Source of the DNA: an uncultured Fimbriimonas sp.
Lineage (GTDB): Bacteria > Armatimonadota > Fimbriimonadia > Fimbriimonadales > Fimbriimonadaceae
DNA length: 64,000 nt
NCBI GenBank assembly: GCA_945952345.1
Contig: CAMFIS010000002.1
Span: 1-64,000, forward strand
Direction of reading: 5' to 3'
The position numbers were made by a program, and so were the translations under genes. Below the pieces are notes generated by a model. It saw only the letters and a program-made list of their open reading frames with translations. It had not been told where the DNA came from and searched no databases. This document shows positions 8,684-16,134 of this stretch, piece after piece; within the stretch, counting starts at the first letter, position 1; every line of letters starts with the position of its first letter.

Positions 8684-8689
8684 TAAAAT
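8684..8689 (+). promoter_or_regulatory. Extended -10 box 6 bp before a start codon
   Basis: TAAAAT, with TG one base upstream (TGTTAAAAT), ends 6 bp before the ATG at 8696. Transcription should start at or within a few bases of the ATG, giving a leaderless mRNA. There is no Shine-Dalgarno sequence. Confidence 0.6.
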
Positions 8690-8695
8690 ATCGTC

Positions 8696-9307
8696 ATGCG
8701 TTTGATTTCGGCATTAGCCGTTTTGGGGATGGGGATCTCGGCCCAAGCGAATCTGCTCGCCTACACATTCGACTCCAACAATCAAGGCTGGCGGCGAGGT
8801 GACCTTGATCCCATCCACTTGCTGATGAACGACGTTGGCGCGGCGACTTGGAACGCGGGCGGCTATATCGATGCCGACGACTTTGCAAACTGGTCGTTCC
8901 ACCTGAGTCCAGTCATCGCCCAAAACTTCTCGTCGGCAACGCGCATCGAATTTGACTACTCATCCCAATTCTCCGATGAGCCATACCCCTTCCTGATCAT
9001 CAACAGCCAAACCGGCGCTCTCTTCCAAGTCGCCCAAGTCCCGGCAGACGGATTGTTTCACCACTACTCGTATGACTTCTCGCCCGGAACGTGGCAGTTT
9101 GTCGATAGCTCAGGATCCAGATTAGCAACGGCTACTGATATCGCAAGTACTTTAGCTGACTTCGAGCAGTTTGGTATAAACGCTGACCAGCAGTCTGGGC
9201 CGGAATATACGCGTCTCGATAATATCGTCGTCGTTCCCGAGCCGATGTCGATTGCGGCAATGATGCTTGGCCTGGCATTCCTTGCCAAGCGACGCAAGAC
9301 TTCCTAG
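8696..9307 (+). CDS. PEP-CTERM sorting-domain secreted protein
   Basis: A 203-residue exported protein. Residues 1-18 form a signal peptide ending ISAQA. The body (AYTFDSNNQGW..., later FHHYSYDFSPGTWQFVDSSG) resembles a jelly-roll lectin/carbohydrate-binding fold. The C-terminus is a textbook PEP-CTERM tail: VVPEP, a hydrophobic helix (MSIAAMMLGLAFLA) and basic KRRKTS. Such tails are processed by an exosortase and the protein is released to the surface or matrix; no exosortase gene is in the window. The start follows directly on a -10 box, so the mRNA is probably leaderless. Confidence 0.92.
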   Translation: MRLISALAVLGMGISAQANLLAYTFDSNNQGWRRGDLDPIHLLMNDVGAATWNAGGYIDADDFANWSFHLSPVIAQNFSSATRIEFDYSSQFSDEPYPFLIINSQTGALFQVAQVPADGLFHHYSYDFSPGTWQFVDSSGSRLATATDIASTLADFEQFGINADQQSGPEYTRLDNIVVVPEPMSIAAMMLGLAFLAKRRKTS

Positions 9308-9332
9308 TCGATTCATGCTCGCAACTCAAAAC

Positions 9333-9361
9333 TTGATGCTCACAGCAAGTTCATGTATAAT
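9333..9361 (+). promoter_or_regulatory. Strong sigma70 promoter for the rsgA leader
   Basis: TTGATG (9333-9338), 17 bp, then perfect TATAAT (9356-9361). Transcription should begin near 9368, giving about 165 nt of leader before rsgA. A GCCG/CGGC hairpin (9370-9383) would lie at the very 5' end of the RNA. Confidence 0.8.
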
Positions 9362-9412
9362 GAACCCACGCCGTTGACGCGGCGATCTTAACCCAGGAGG
9401 TCAATCGAAGCA

Positions 9413-9463
9413 ATGTCTGTTATCACCGTCTCTTCACGCCTGAACTCCTGTTGCGTCTTCTAA
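9413..9463 (+). CDS. Putative leader peptide with tandem Cys codons
   Basis: A 16-codon reading frame, MSVITVSSRLNSCCVF, preceded by AGGAGG (9395-9400) with a 12-bp spacer and lying in the rsgA transcript leader. Codons 13-14 are adjacent Cys codons just before the stop. Position, size and the tandem rare-residue codons match leader peptides that sense charged tRNA or amino acid supply. The left arm of a downstream stem (9442-9450) overlaps the Cys codons, so ribosome stalling there would change the RNA fold. It could also be a chance frame, but a strong promoter, a perfect Shine-Dalgarno sequence and the stem together make it worth recording. Confidence 0.5.
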   Translation: MSVITVSSRLNSCCVF

Positions 9464-9479
9464 ATTCACTCGGGAGTTC
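9442..9479 (+). promoter_or_regulatory. RNA hairpin overlapping the Cys codons of the leader peptide
   Basis: GAACTCCTG (9442-9450) pairs with CGGGAGTTC (9471-9479), nine pairs including one G-U, with a 20-nt loop that contains the leader stop codon. No T-run follows, so on its own it is not a terminator; it could be one arm of an attenuator or a translation switch. Confidence 0.5.
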
Positions 9480-9533
9480 TCTCGCCATCCGAGACCAAAT
9501 TGCGTCTCACCGGCCAAAGAATTTTCCAAAACA

Positions 9534-10580
9534 GTGAAAGAAACGATCTCAACGAAGCTCGCCAATAGCCTGTCCCACCTCGATTCCGAGCAGATGGATA
9601 GCCTGATTCAACGTGCCAAATCCCTTAAGAAGAGGTCTGGCAATCCCAGCGATCCCCTGGATCGATGGGTCGAACGCGCCCTCAAAAAGGAAGCCCGTAG
9701 CCGTGACAATGCAACGGACCGGCAAACCGGAACTGTGGTCAGCACCTACGCCCTGGAGGTCGATGTCGAGGTAGATGATCTCGTTGTCCGTGCTCAGCGG
9801 GGCTCGCACACGGCTGTGCCTGGCGACCGAGTCGAGATCGGCTGGGTCGGAAGCGACTTACGAATTGTGGACATCCATCCGCGTCGGACCAAGCTCTCGC
9901 GCCCGGACGTGGACAATGCCCACCAGGAACGATTGATCGTTGCCAATATCGATGTCGTCGTGATCGTGGTTTCCGTCGTATCTCCGCCGCTGCATCCACG
10001 TCTGATCGATCGTTACATGATCGCCATTCAGAATGGTGGAGCGAACTCAGTAGTCTGTGTAAATAAGATTGACCTTTTGGAAGACGATACCGAACTTGAG
10101 GTTCTGCAACCTTACCAAGCGATCGGGGTCCCGGTTGTGTTTGCGTCGACCAAAGATGGCAAGGGAATCGAAGAGCTGAGAGATCTATTGCGAGGAAAGA
10201 CTGTTGCCTTCGTCGGACATTCCGGCGTTGGAAAATCCTCGCTCGGCAATGCCTTCGCTCCCGAACTCCACCTCAAAACCAACACGCTAATGGAGGGATA
10301 CGGTCGTGGCGCGCATACGACAACTGTGAGTTCCTTGCATCGACTCGAGGATGGGACCACCATCATCGATACGCCCGGAATCCGAAGCTTTGGTTTGTGG
10401 GCGTCCAGCCAGTCTGAGGTGCAGAATGCCTTCCCTGAATTCCAAAACCTAAAATGCCGCTTTGCCAATTGTTCTCATTTGGCGGAACCAGGTTGTACTG
10501 TTCGCGAAGCAGTCGAAACTGGGGCCGTATCGAGAGATCGCTATGAAACTTTCCTTCGACTTTGCAAGGAGCTGCTTTGA
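9534..10580 (+). CDS. rsgA: Ribosome small subunit-dependent GTPase A
   Basis: A circularly permuted GTPase that helps late 30S maturation. After an N-terminal OB fold (VVVRAQRG...VPGDRVEIGW), the GTPase motifs appear in permuted order: G4 NKIDLLED, then G1 GHSGVGKSSL (about 228-237) and G3 DTPGIRSFG (about 281). The C-terminal zinc finger is intact (CRFANCSHLAEPGC). The length of 348 is normal. The reading frame begins with GTG at 9534 without a clear Shine-Dalgarno site; an internal ATG at 9594 is possible. The gene follows a leader peptide and hairpin, unusual for rsgA. Confidence 0.96.
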   Translation: MKETISTKLANSLSHLDSEQMDSLIQRAKSLKKRSGNPSDPLDRWVERALKKEARSRDNATDRQTGTVVSTYALEVDVEVDDLVVRAQRGSHTAVPGDRVEIGWVGSDLRIVDIHPRRTKLSRPDVDNAHQERLIVANIDVVVIVVSVVSPPLHPRLIDRYMIAIQNGGANSVVCVNKIDLLEDDTELEVLQPYQAIGVPVVFASTKDGKGIEELRDLLRGKTVAFVGHSGVGKSSLGNAFAPELHLKTNTLMEGYGRGAHTTTVSSLHRLEDGTTIIDTPGIRSFGLWASSQSEVQNAFPEFQNLKCRFANCSHLAEPGCTVREAVETGAVSRDRYETFLRLCKELL

Positions 10581-10637
10581 TGCCGGTGCATCCATTGGTC
10601 ACGCCTTCGTCACGCATGGCTCGATACCATTTCCGGG

Positions 10638-12290
10638 ATGATTATCTTCTTGAGAAAAACCGCGAGTTTCGGAGCATTCCTAGCGCTTCTTGTGGCGATC
10701 TTCCTGGCTGGTTGTGGAGGCGGGGGCGGCGCTCCCGCATTTCCTTTTGCTGGAAATTACCGTGGGAATTTCACGGGCACTAATCCCTCGTCGATCGTAG
10801 TTTCCATTGGCACAGGCGGAGTTACGAACGCAGTCGTAAGCGATTCGACGGGCGTTTTAGCTAGCGGCGTAGGCACAACGACAACCGATGGTCTGGTCTC
10901 GGTTGCCATGTCAGGCAGCGCTGGTTCAACTTCCCTCACTGGCGGCTTTGGCCGCGCCCAATCGGGCCTTAACCTCAACTTAGCTGGAGGTATCAATGCA
11001 AATGGAGTCAACGCTCCGCCAACCGGTAACGTTTCGGTTTACAAGGGCAAGTACAAGTTTCAGTTTGGAGGGTCGTCGTCGGGTGAGCTCCTCGTCACCA
11101 TCAGCACAGACGGAACCGTTTATAAGCGGGTCGGAAATACGCAGACACAGGTTGGCAAGGTGACGGCAACGGGAACGATCACGTTTGGAGGAACAGACCT
11201 GCTCACGCCATCCACGACAGACACAAACTGGAGCGGGCAACTTTTCGTCACTCCCGATTCAGCAGGTGGCTCAGGAACGTATGTGGGCAAAACCGATACA
11301 TCGTTCAGCGGCACATGGAACGCAGTGCCCGAGAATCCGGTCGCCCCTGTGTTCACCCAAGTTACCGAGGTGAAGTCGCTGAGTCCTCGTGAGTATCCAT
11401 CGGTGCTGGCCTTTTCGCCCAATGGCCATATGGTTGGGTTCTCTGGGTCCAAGGCTGTCTATTGGGATTCTCCCTCTTCGCTTCCAGTCGAGCTTTCGAA
11501 TCCCGGAAGCACTACCGTTACTTGGATGGTTGGGGTGAATTCGTCGGGTGGAAAGGTCGGCTACTCGTACCTGGCCAGCGCAGGCGTGGACACCGCTGTC
11601 CCCGTCTATTACGCGCCAGGATCGACCAGCCCATTTGTTCTCGCCCTGCCCGACCATTATGTGGGAGCGTCCCTCAGCGGAATCAACGATGACGGAACGG
11701 TCGTGGGTGTGATCGTTCATGAAACGAACCACTTGCTGGCTCCATGTGTTTGGCCAGCAGGCGGTGGCGCACCATTCATTCCGCCCAAGGGCGACTGCGG
11801 CGGGATTGCGAACAATGGTGTTATCGTTTGCCTGGCAAATAAGGGATACCTCGACACACCCAACGCTCAGAATGTCATTCCGATTCCGCCCGCAGTCGGC
11901 TACTCACCTCTCAGCCTCGACGGCATGAGCGCCGCAGGAATAATCTTTGGAAACGGTCCCCTCAACAACGATGATCTCAAGCATCCTATCGTTTGGCCCA
12001 ATTTGACTCAGGCAGGAATTCCCCTCAAGTTCATTAATGGGTTTAGTGAAATGAAGGTACAGGCGGCGGGTACGAAGGGTGAGTATGTTGGTCGAGGCGT
12101 CGCGACAGGATCGTCTGGCTCACAGGGAATCTATTGGGCGAATACTGGCACTGTTGCTCTGCTCGACGATGTCGTGAAGGATAACGTCATCTCGTTTGAA
12201 GGTGCCTCGGCAGCCTTTTCGAGCGGCAATATCATTGCCTACGGAAAGTATCCAAGCGGCGCCTTCACGGTCGCCTACCTTCAGAAGTAG
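10638..12290 (+). CDS. Lipoprotein with HAF-type repeats
   Basis: A 550-residue exported lipoprotein with lipobox IFLAGC (Cys about 25) followed by a poly-Gly linker. Residues 30-240 form repeated strand-rich units (VVSIGTGGVTNAVVSDSTG and a second GELLVTISTDGTVYKR unit). The second half carries GINDDGTVVGVIV and similar 'G-x-N-x-x-G-x-V-x-G' units next to WP motifs, as in the extracellular HAF repeat family. Function unknown; cell-surface anchoring is likely. A TACCAT hexamer lies 7 bp before the ATG. Confidence 0.8.
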   Translation: MIIFLRKTASFGAFLALLVAIFLAGCGGGGGAPAFPFAGNYRGNFTGTNPSSIVVSIGTGGVTNAVVSDSTGVLASGVGTTTTDGLVSVAMSGSAGSTSLTGGFGRAQSGLNLNLAGGINANGVNAPPTGNVSVYKGKYKFQFGGSSSGELLVTISTDGTVYKRVGNTQTQVGKVTATGTITFGGTDLLTPSTTDTNWSGQLFVTPDSAGGSGTYVGKTDTSFSGTWNAVPENPVAPVFTQVTEVKSLSPREYPSVLAFSPNGHMVGFSGSKAVYWDSPSSLPVELSNPGSTTVTWMVGVNSSGGKVGYSYLASAGVDTAVPVYYAPGSTSPFVLALPDHYVGASLSGINDDGTVVGVIVHETNHLLAPCVWPAGGGAPFIPPKGDCGGIANNGVIVCLANKGYLDTPNAQNVIPIPPAVGYSPLSLDGMSAAGIIFGNGPLNNDDLKHPIVWPNLTQAGIPLKFINGFSEMKVQAAGTKGEYVGRGVATGSSGSQGIYWANTGTVALLDDVVKDNVISFEGASAAFSSGNIIAYGKYPSGAFTVAYLQK

Positions 12291-12305
12291 TCCGACAAAT
12301 AGCGT

Positions 12306-12326
12306 GGGCCGGGATGAACCCGGCCC
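12306..12326 (+). terminator. GC-rich stem-loop after the HAF lipoprotein gene
   Basis: A perfect 8-bp stem, GGGCCGGG with CCCGGCCC and a 5-nt loop, 15 bp after the stop codon. There is no T-run, so it may act as a Rho-independent terminator without U-tract or as an RNA-protecting hairpin. A weaker ATATAG/CTATAT hairpin follows at 12354-12369. Confidence 0.55.
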
Positions 12327-12414
12327 AGCCCCAATAGACAACCCCGAAAGGTAATATAGAAAACTATATCACAGGTGCAGCTTCGAGATCTATCTTCTAA
12401 TGAGATTTAAACGG

Positions 12415-13203
12415 CTAAATTTCCAATTGGCCGGAAAGGATCATTTGGGCGGTGCCGCGAAGAAATACCCGCTCTTCTCGTACTTCGACGCCGACCTCGC
12501 CACCGCGGGCGGATGCCTGGTAAGCACGGAACGTGGTCTTCCCTAACCGTTCGGCCCAAAAAGGACCGAGCGCGCAATGTGCCGATCCAGTTACCGAATC
12601 TTCCGGGACCCCGCTTCCCGGTGCGAAGAACCGGGATACGAAGTCAAATTCTTTTCCATTGGCGGTAACGATTACGCCACGAACCGGAAGCTTGGCGAGC
12701 GCGGCGTGGTCGGGTTTGGCACCCCGAACCAAATCTTCATCCGCGACTTGCACGAGGTAGTCCATACCGTTAAGCCCAACCCATTCGAACGGGACGCCAA
12801 GGGCCTCGGCTAGTCCCTCGGGAGCCTCGGCAGGAGAAACCGGCTTGCCGGGAAAATCCATTTCGATTCGATCTTCGACTCGTCGGCAAACGAGGATTCC
12901 CGAATGAACCGTTTGGAAGATGGCTTCGTGTTTTTCGGAAAGACGTCCGGTGGCCCAGAGCACGTGGGCGGAGGCCAAGGTTGCATGGCCACACAGGGCC
13001 ACTTCAACAGTGGGTGTAAACCACCGAAGACTATAACCCACCGAAATGGGCCACAAGAAGGCGGTTTCGGCGTGCTTCATCTCGGCCGCAACCGACTGCA
13101 TCCAGGAGGCTTCGGCGGGAGCATCGAGAAGGCAAACGGCCGCCGGATTTCCTTTAAATGGCCCAGAAGCAAATGCATCAACAACAAAGATTGGAGACCC
13201 CAC
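12415..13203 (-). CDS. PhzF-family isomerase
   Basis: A 262-residue protein of the PhzF/diaminopimelate epimerase fold. The N-terminal FVVDAFASGPFKGNPAAVCLLD is characteristic, with the conserved Glu in KHAETAFLWP (about 45) that acts as acid/base in PhzF. DSVTGSAHCALGPFW (about 213) is the second conserved block. Such proteins isomerise small acids; phenazine synthesis is unlikely because no other phz genes are present. The start codon is GTG. The gene lies 9 bp after the oxidoreductase stop, so they probably form one transcript. Substrate unknown. Confidence 0.9.
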   Translation of the reverse strand: MGSPIFVVDAFASGPFKGNPAAVCLLDAPAEASWMQSVAAEMKHAETAFLWPISVGYSLRWFTPTVEVALCGHATLASAHVLWATGRLSEKHEAIFQTVHSGILVCRRVEDRIEMDFPGKPVSPAEAPEGLAEALGVPFEWVGLNGMDYLVQVADEDLVRGAKPDHAALAKLPVRGVIVTANGKEFDFVSRFFAPGSGVPEDSVTGSAHCALGPFWAERLGKTTFRAYQASARGGEVGVEVREERVFLRGTAQMILSGQLEI

Positions 13204-13212
13204 GGAAAGAGG

Positions 13213-14337
13213 CTACCCGAGCCCGGCTTCCTGGCGAACGTCTTGGATCTGAACAGGAGAGCCGCACTGTGCCGATCGTCGCGCCGCCTCCATGAGAAGC
13301 ACCACATCAATGCCTTCATCGAGTTCGGGTGAGGCGGCAACACCAGTCAATATCGCGTGGGCGAAGGCATCGGCATACCGAGCGAACTCGCCGTAATGCA
13401 TGCCGTGAACCTCGTTATTAAAGAAATATCCTCGCTCCTGATAGAGCCAATCTTCGGTGACCTCGGGTCCGCCGTCACCGGTTCGTTTCAGGCGCATATC
13501 GTGGTACTGAGCCAGACTGGTGCCCCGAGAACCATACACCATCAGCTCGATAGCATTTCGGGCGGATGGAAGTTCGATCAAACCATAGTGACCGAAGGCT
13601 CGGCCCAGCCGACCGTCTTCCGACTCGACTTGAACCGAATAGATATCAGGCGATTTGATTCCCACCTCGCGACCTAGCGCAGAAATTGTCCCGATCGCGT
13701 GGACGCTTTTGATGGGGCCCAGATACCACCGGAGCAGATCGAGAGGATGGCTCATCCCCAAAAATATCCAGTCGCTATCGGTAATTGCCCACGGGCTTTT
13801 ATCGTAAAACCAGTCCATTCGATGGCAATACTGGGCGTCTACGAATTCGATTTCGCCAAATTCGCCACTGAGAGTTCGCTTTCGCTGTTGGGCAAATGGT
13901 TCAAAAAATCGAGTACTTTGACCAACCATCAGGCGCTTTCCACTGCGATCGCGGGCATCGAGAACGGGCCGAATGTGTGAAAGATCGTTTACTAGCGGCT
14001 TGGTGCAGATGACGTGCTTACCCGCCTCGAACGCCTTAACAACGAGTTCGGCGTGAGTGGAGTCGGGCGTGTAAATCGCGACGATGTCGATCTCGGGATG
14101 GTCCAGGAGGTCTTCGATAGAGTCGGGATAATGGAGCCCAGGAACCAATTTCGCCGCCGCTTCGCGCTTAACTGCATCGATGTCGAATGCGCCGACGGCA
14201 TGGCAATGTTCGGTTCTTCCCGGCTCGCCGTCGGAAAGGAGGTGTCCGTGACTGACGGAGTCGGGAACGGAATGCGTCAGAGCTTTCAGCATGCTCTTGC
14301 CTTCGTGCAGGCCGACGATTCCTATTCCGAGAGACAT
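13213..14337 (-). CDS. Gfo/Idh/MocA-family oxidoreductase
   Basis: A 374-residue NAD(P)-dependent sugar or cyclitol oxidoreductase. The N-terminal Rossmann fold begins LGIGIVGLHEGKSMLKAL (a modified dinucleotide motif), DIVAIYTPDSTHAELVVKAFEAGKHVICTKPLV (about 90-121) holds the family's EKP-like block with T-K-P, and the C-terminal half has the alpha/beta sheet domain. A CATAAT hexamer (minus strand, 14344-14349) ends 6 bp before the ATG, which suggests a leaderless mRNA. It is cotranscribed with the PhzF gene. The GLGxMG-like motif is altered, so cofactor use should be checked. Confidence 0.9.
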   Translation of the reverse strand: MSLGIGIVGLHEGKSMLKALTHSVPDSVSHGHLLSDGEPGRTEHCHAVGAFDIDAVKREAAAKLVPGLHYPDSIEDLLDHPEIDIVAIYTPDSTHAELVVKAFEAGKHVICTKPLVNDLSHIRPVLDARDRSGKRLMVGQSTRFFEPFAQQRKRTLSGEFGEIEFVDAQYCHRMDWFYDKSPWAITDSDWIFLGMSHPLDLLRWYLGPIKSVHAIGTISALGREVGIKSPDIYSVQVESEDGRLGRAFGHYGLIELPSARNAIELMVYGSRGTSLAQYHDMRLKRTGDGGPEVTEDWLYQERGYFFNNEVHGMHYGEFARYADAFAHAILTGVAASPELDEGIDVVLLMEAARRSAQCGSPVQIQDVRQEAGLG

Positions 14338-14467
14338 GGTCTTATTATGCTGGACTGGCGATAGTTAAGCGGAGGTCCGATACGAAAACCAGTACCGGAA
14401 GGAGCGTAAGAAATTCGGAGGCTCTTTTACAAGGAGCTCATGATCTTATCTAATACTTGCGACAACG

Positions 14468-14782
14468 CTATTCCACCTTCGTGGCCTTGCCATAAATCGC
14501 CTGAGATCCCACCCAACCATTGGTACCACCTCGATTGTTACCAATGAGAAATCGTTGCCCGTCAATCGCCTTGATGAGGTGTAGGTAATCATTGCCGCGG
14601 CACCGGACCAGGACGATGTCATCTTTCTTCAAGTTTGCTGGATCGCATGGCTCCAGGGTTACCAAATCTCCATCGTTGACCTTGCCTGTCATCGAGTGGC
14701 CACGCGGACGAATCTGCACGGTCTTTCCTTCTCGGAGGGCGTTCTTGGCATGCATGGCCCAACTCATGGACCATCTCTCCAA
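14468..14782 (-). CDS. Small S24/S26 (LexA-like) peptidase-fold protein
   Basis: A 104-residue protein that appears to be only a LexA/signal-peptidase-like catalytic fold. RPRGHSMTGKVNDGD has the Ser-Met pair of S24/S26 enzymes (Ser about 30), and HLIKAIDGQRFLIGNN has a Lys (about 70) where the general base is expected. No DNA-binding domain is attached, unlike LexA or phage repressors. The start overlaps the 3' end of the N-acetyltransferase gene by 19 bp; starts at internal Met residues 6 or 10 are also possible. The role is unknown. Confidence 0.65.
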   Translation of the reverse strand: MERWSMSWAMHAKNALREGKTVQIRPRGHSMTGKVNDGDLVTLEPCDPANLKKDDIVLVRCRGNDYLHLIKAIDGQRFLIGNNRGGTNGWVGSQAIYGKATKVE

Positions 14783-15588
14783 GGCGATCCTGCCGCACCG
14801 AACTCCGTTCCGTCCGGATAGTGTAAATTAAACTCGCGACGTAGGATTTCGTGTAAGTTGTCGAGGCTACGAATAGTTTCCCTACGCAGCACTTCGGCGC
14901 CTCGCCGATGAGTAAAGGTGTCGTTCAAAATTCCGATCCGTTCTCCTTTTGGCTTAGCTAATGCGCAGAATAGTCCATTCTTAAACTTGGAACGTGGGTT
15001 GGTGCTTGTCCACCAGTTGCCAACTTCGCGGTCGATGACTGGCATATGTTCACCCGTGAACTCAAAGACGTCGACCCATTCGTCGCCCATAAGGGCTTGT
15101 TGGTACATGACACCATTTTCACGAATAATTTTTCTAGGTTCGTGACGCGTCTCCTGCTCCTCACCGACGATGAACCGTATCGGCGATGTGAGCGACATAC
15201 CGCCCGCGCCGGCATCGAGCAGCCACTCTTGCCCATCGAGGAGAACTTTGACGAAGAGGTGGGTTCTGGCAGGCGTGAATTCTCGATCCATTCCCATCCG
15301 AATTCGGGCCGATAACGGGTGAGCATCGAACCCGATTTGTTGGAGTATTGCGAGAAGCAATCCGTTTTGTTCGAAGCAGTAGCCTCCTTCGCCCCGTTGT
15401 ACAAGCTTGGCGTGCAGCGATTCCTCGTCAAGCAATATTGGCAAATCGCGCAAGACGGAAAGGTTCTCGAAAGGAATATTCGAAGAGTGTCCCCACTGGA
15501 TCGCCTCGAGTGTCTCAAAGTCTGGCCGAGGAGTTCCGCCAAACCCGATGCGCGAAAAGTACGTTGCGAGATCGATAGGTGACGGCAC
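14764..15588 (-). CDS. Arylamine N-acetyltransferase
   Basis: A 274-residue NAT-family enzyme that moves acetyl from acetyl-CoA to arylamines or hydrazines through a Cys-His-Asp triad. The triad is visible: Cys in EGGYCFEQNGLL (about 71), His in ARTHLFVKVLL (about 110) and Asp in WLLDAGAGG (about 125). The N-terminal IPFENLSVL is also typical. The start is GTG; TAGACT on the minus strand (15595-15600) ends 6 bp before it, so the mRNA is probably leaderless and this start is supported. Cotranscribed with the small LexA-like gene. Confidence 0.93.
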   Translation of the reverse strand: MPSPIDLATYFSRIGFGGTPRPDFETLEAIQWGHSSNIPFENLSVLRDLPILLDEESLHAKLVQRGEGGYCFEQNGLLLAILQQIGFDAHPLSARIRMGMDREFTPARTHLFVKVLLDGQEWLLDAGAGGMSLTSPIRFIVGEEQETRHEPRKIIRENGVMYQQALMGDEWVDVFEFTGEHMPVIDREVGNWWTSTNPRSKFKNGLFCALAKPKGERIGILNDTFTHRRGAEVLRRETIRSLDNLHEILRREFNLHYPDGTEFGAAGSPWRDGP

Positions 15589-15649
15589 GGTTAAAGTCTA
15601 CCGAGCCGCATCGCGACAGTCTCAGATACTCATCCGCCACAATAGGATC

Positions 15650-16096
15650 ATGTCCATTCGCCCCATGAAACCTGCTGATTCTGAGGCAGTAAGTCTCCTC
15701 AGCCATCAACTTGGCTACCCAATGAATGAAGAGACCACCAGGGCGCGAATCGAACTCATCATGGCGCAGCCAGATCATGCTGCCTTCGTTGTCGAGAGCG
15801 GTGGTGAAGTCGTCGGATGGATCCACCTGACCGTAAGCCATTCGTTGGTGACGGACACATCGAACGTGGAGATCGCTGGGCTCGTCGTCGATGAGCGCTT
15901 TCGCGGTCATGGCCTAGGCAAGGCCTTGGTTGCCCGAGCCGAACAGTGGACGCTTGAGCGAGACCTTACCGATCTTAAGCTCCGGTCGGCGACGAAGAGA
16001 ACGGAAGCCCACCAGTTCTATCAAAACCTAGGATTCGCGATCGTGAAGACTCAGGCTCGCTTCGAGAAAAAGGTCTCGGAAAGTTTTCCACAATAG
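15650..16096 (+). CDS. GNAT-family N-acetyltransferase
   Basis: A 148-residue acetyltransferase. The acetyl-CoA site is the strand-loop VEIAGLVVDERFRGHGLGKALVARAE (about 78-103), with the R-x-x-G-x-G/A loop as FRGHGLG; SATKRTEAHQFYQNLGF is the C-terminal block. The ATG at 15650 has AGGA 2 bp upstream and is followed by the usual IRPMKPAD start; the frame is open further upstream but that stretch lies opposite the NAT gene and is not coding in style. Substrate unknown. Confidence 0.88.
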   Translation: MSIRPMKPADSEAVSLLSHQLGYPMNEETTRARIELIMAQPDHAAFVVESGGEVVGWIHLTVSHSLVTDTSNVEIAGLVVDERFRGHGLGKALVARAEQWTLERDLTDLKLRSATKRTEAHQFYQNLGFAIVKTQARFEKKVSESFPQ

Positions 16097-16125
16097 TAGA
16101 CAAAAAGATATCGGTTTGATATGAT
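16097..16125 (+). promoter_or_regulatory. Promoter of recQ
   Basis: TAGACA (16097-16102), 17 bp, TATGAT (16120-16125). The predicted start site is within a few bases of the ATG at 16135, so the mRNA would be nearly leaderless. The -35 box overlaps the base after the acetyltransferase stop. Confidence 0.6.
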
Positions 16126-16134
16126 GCTAGACAA

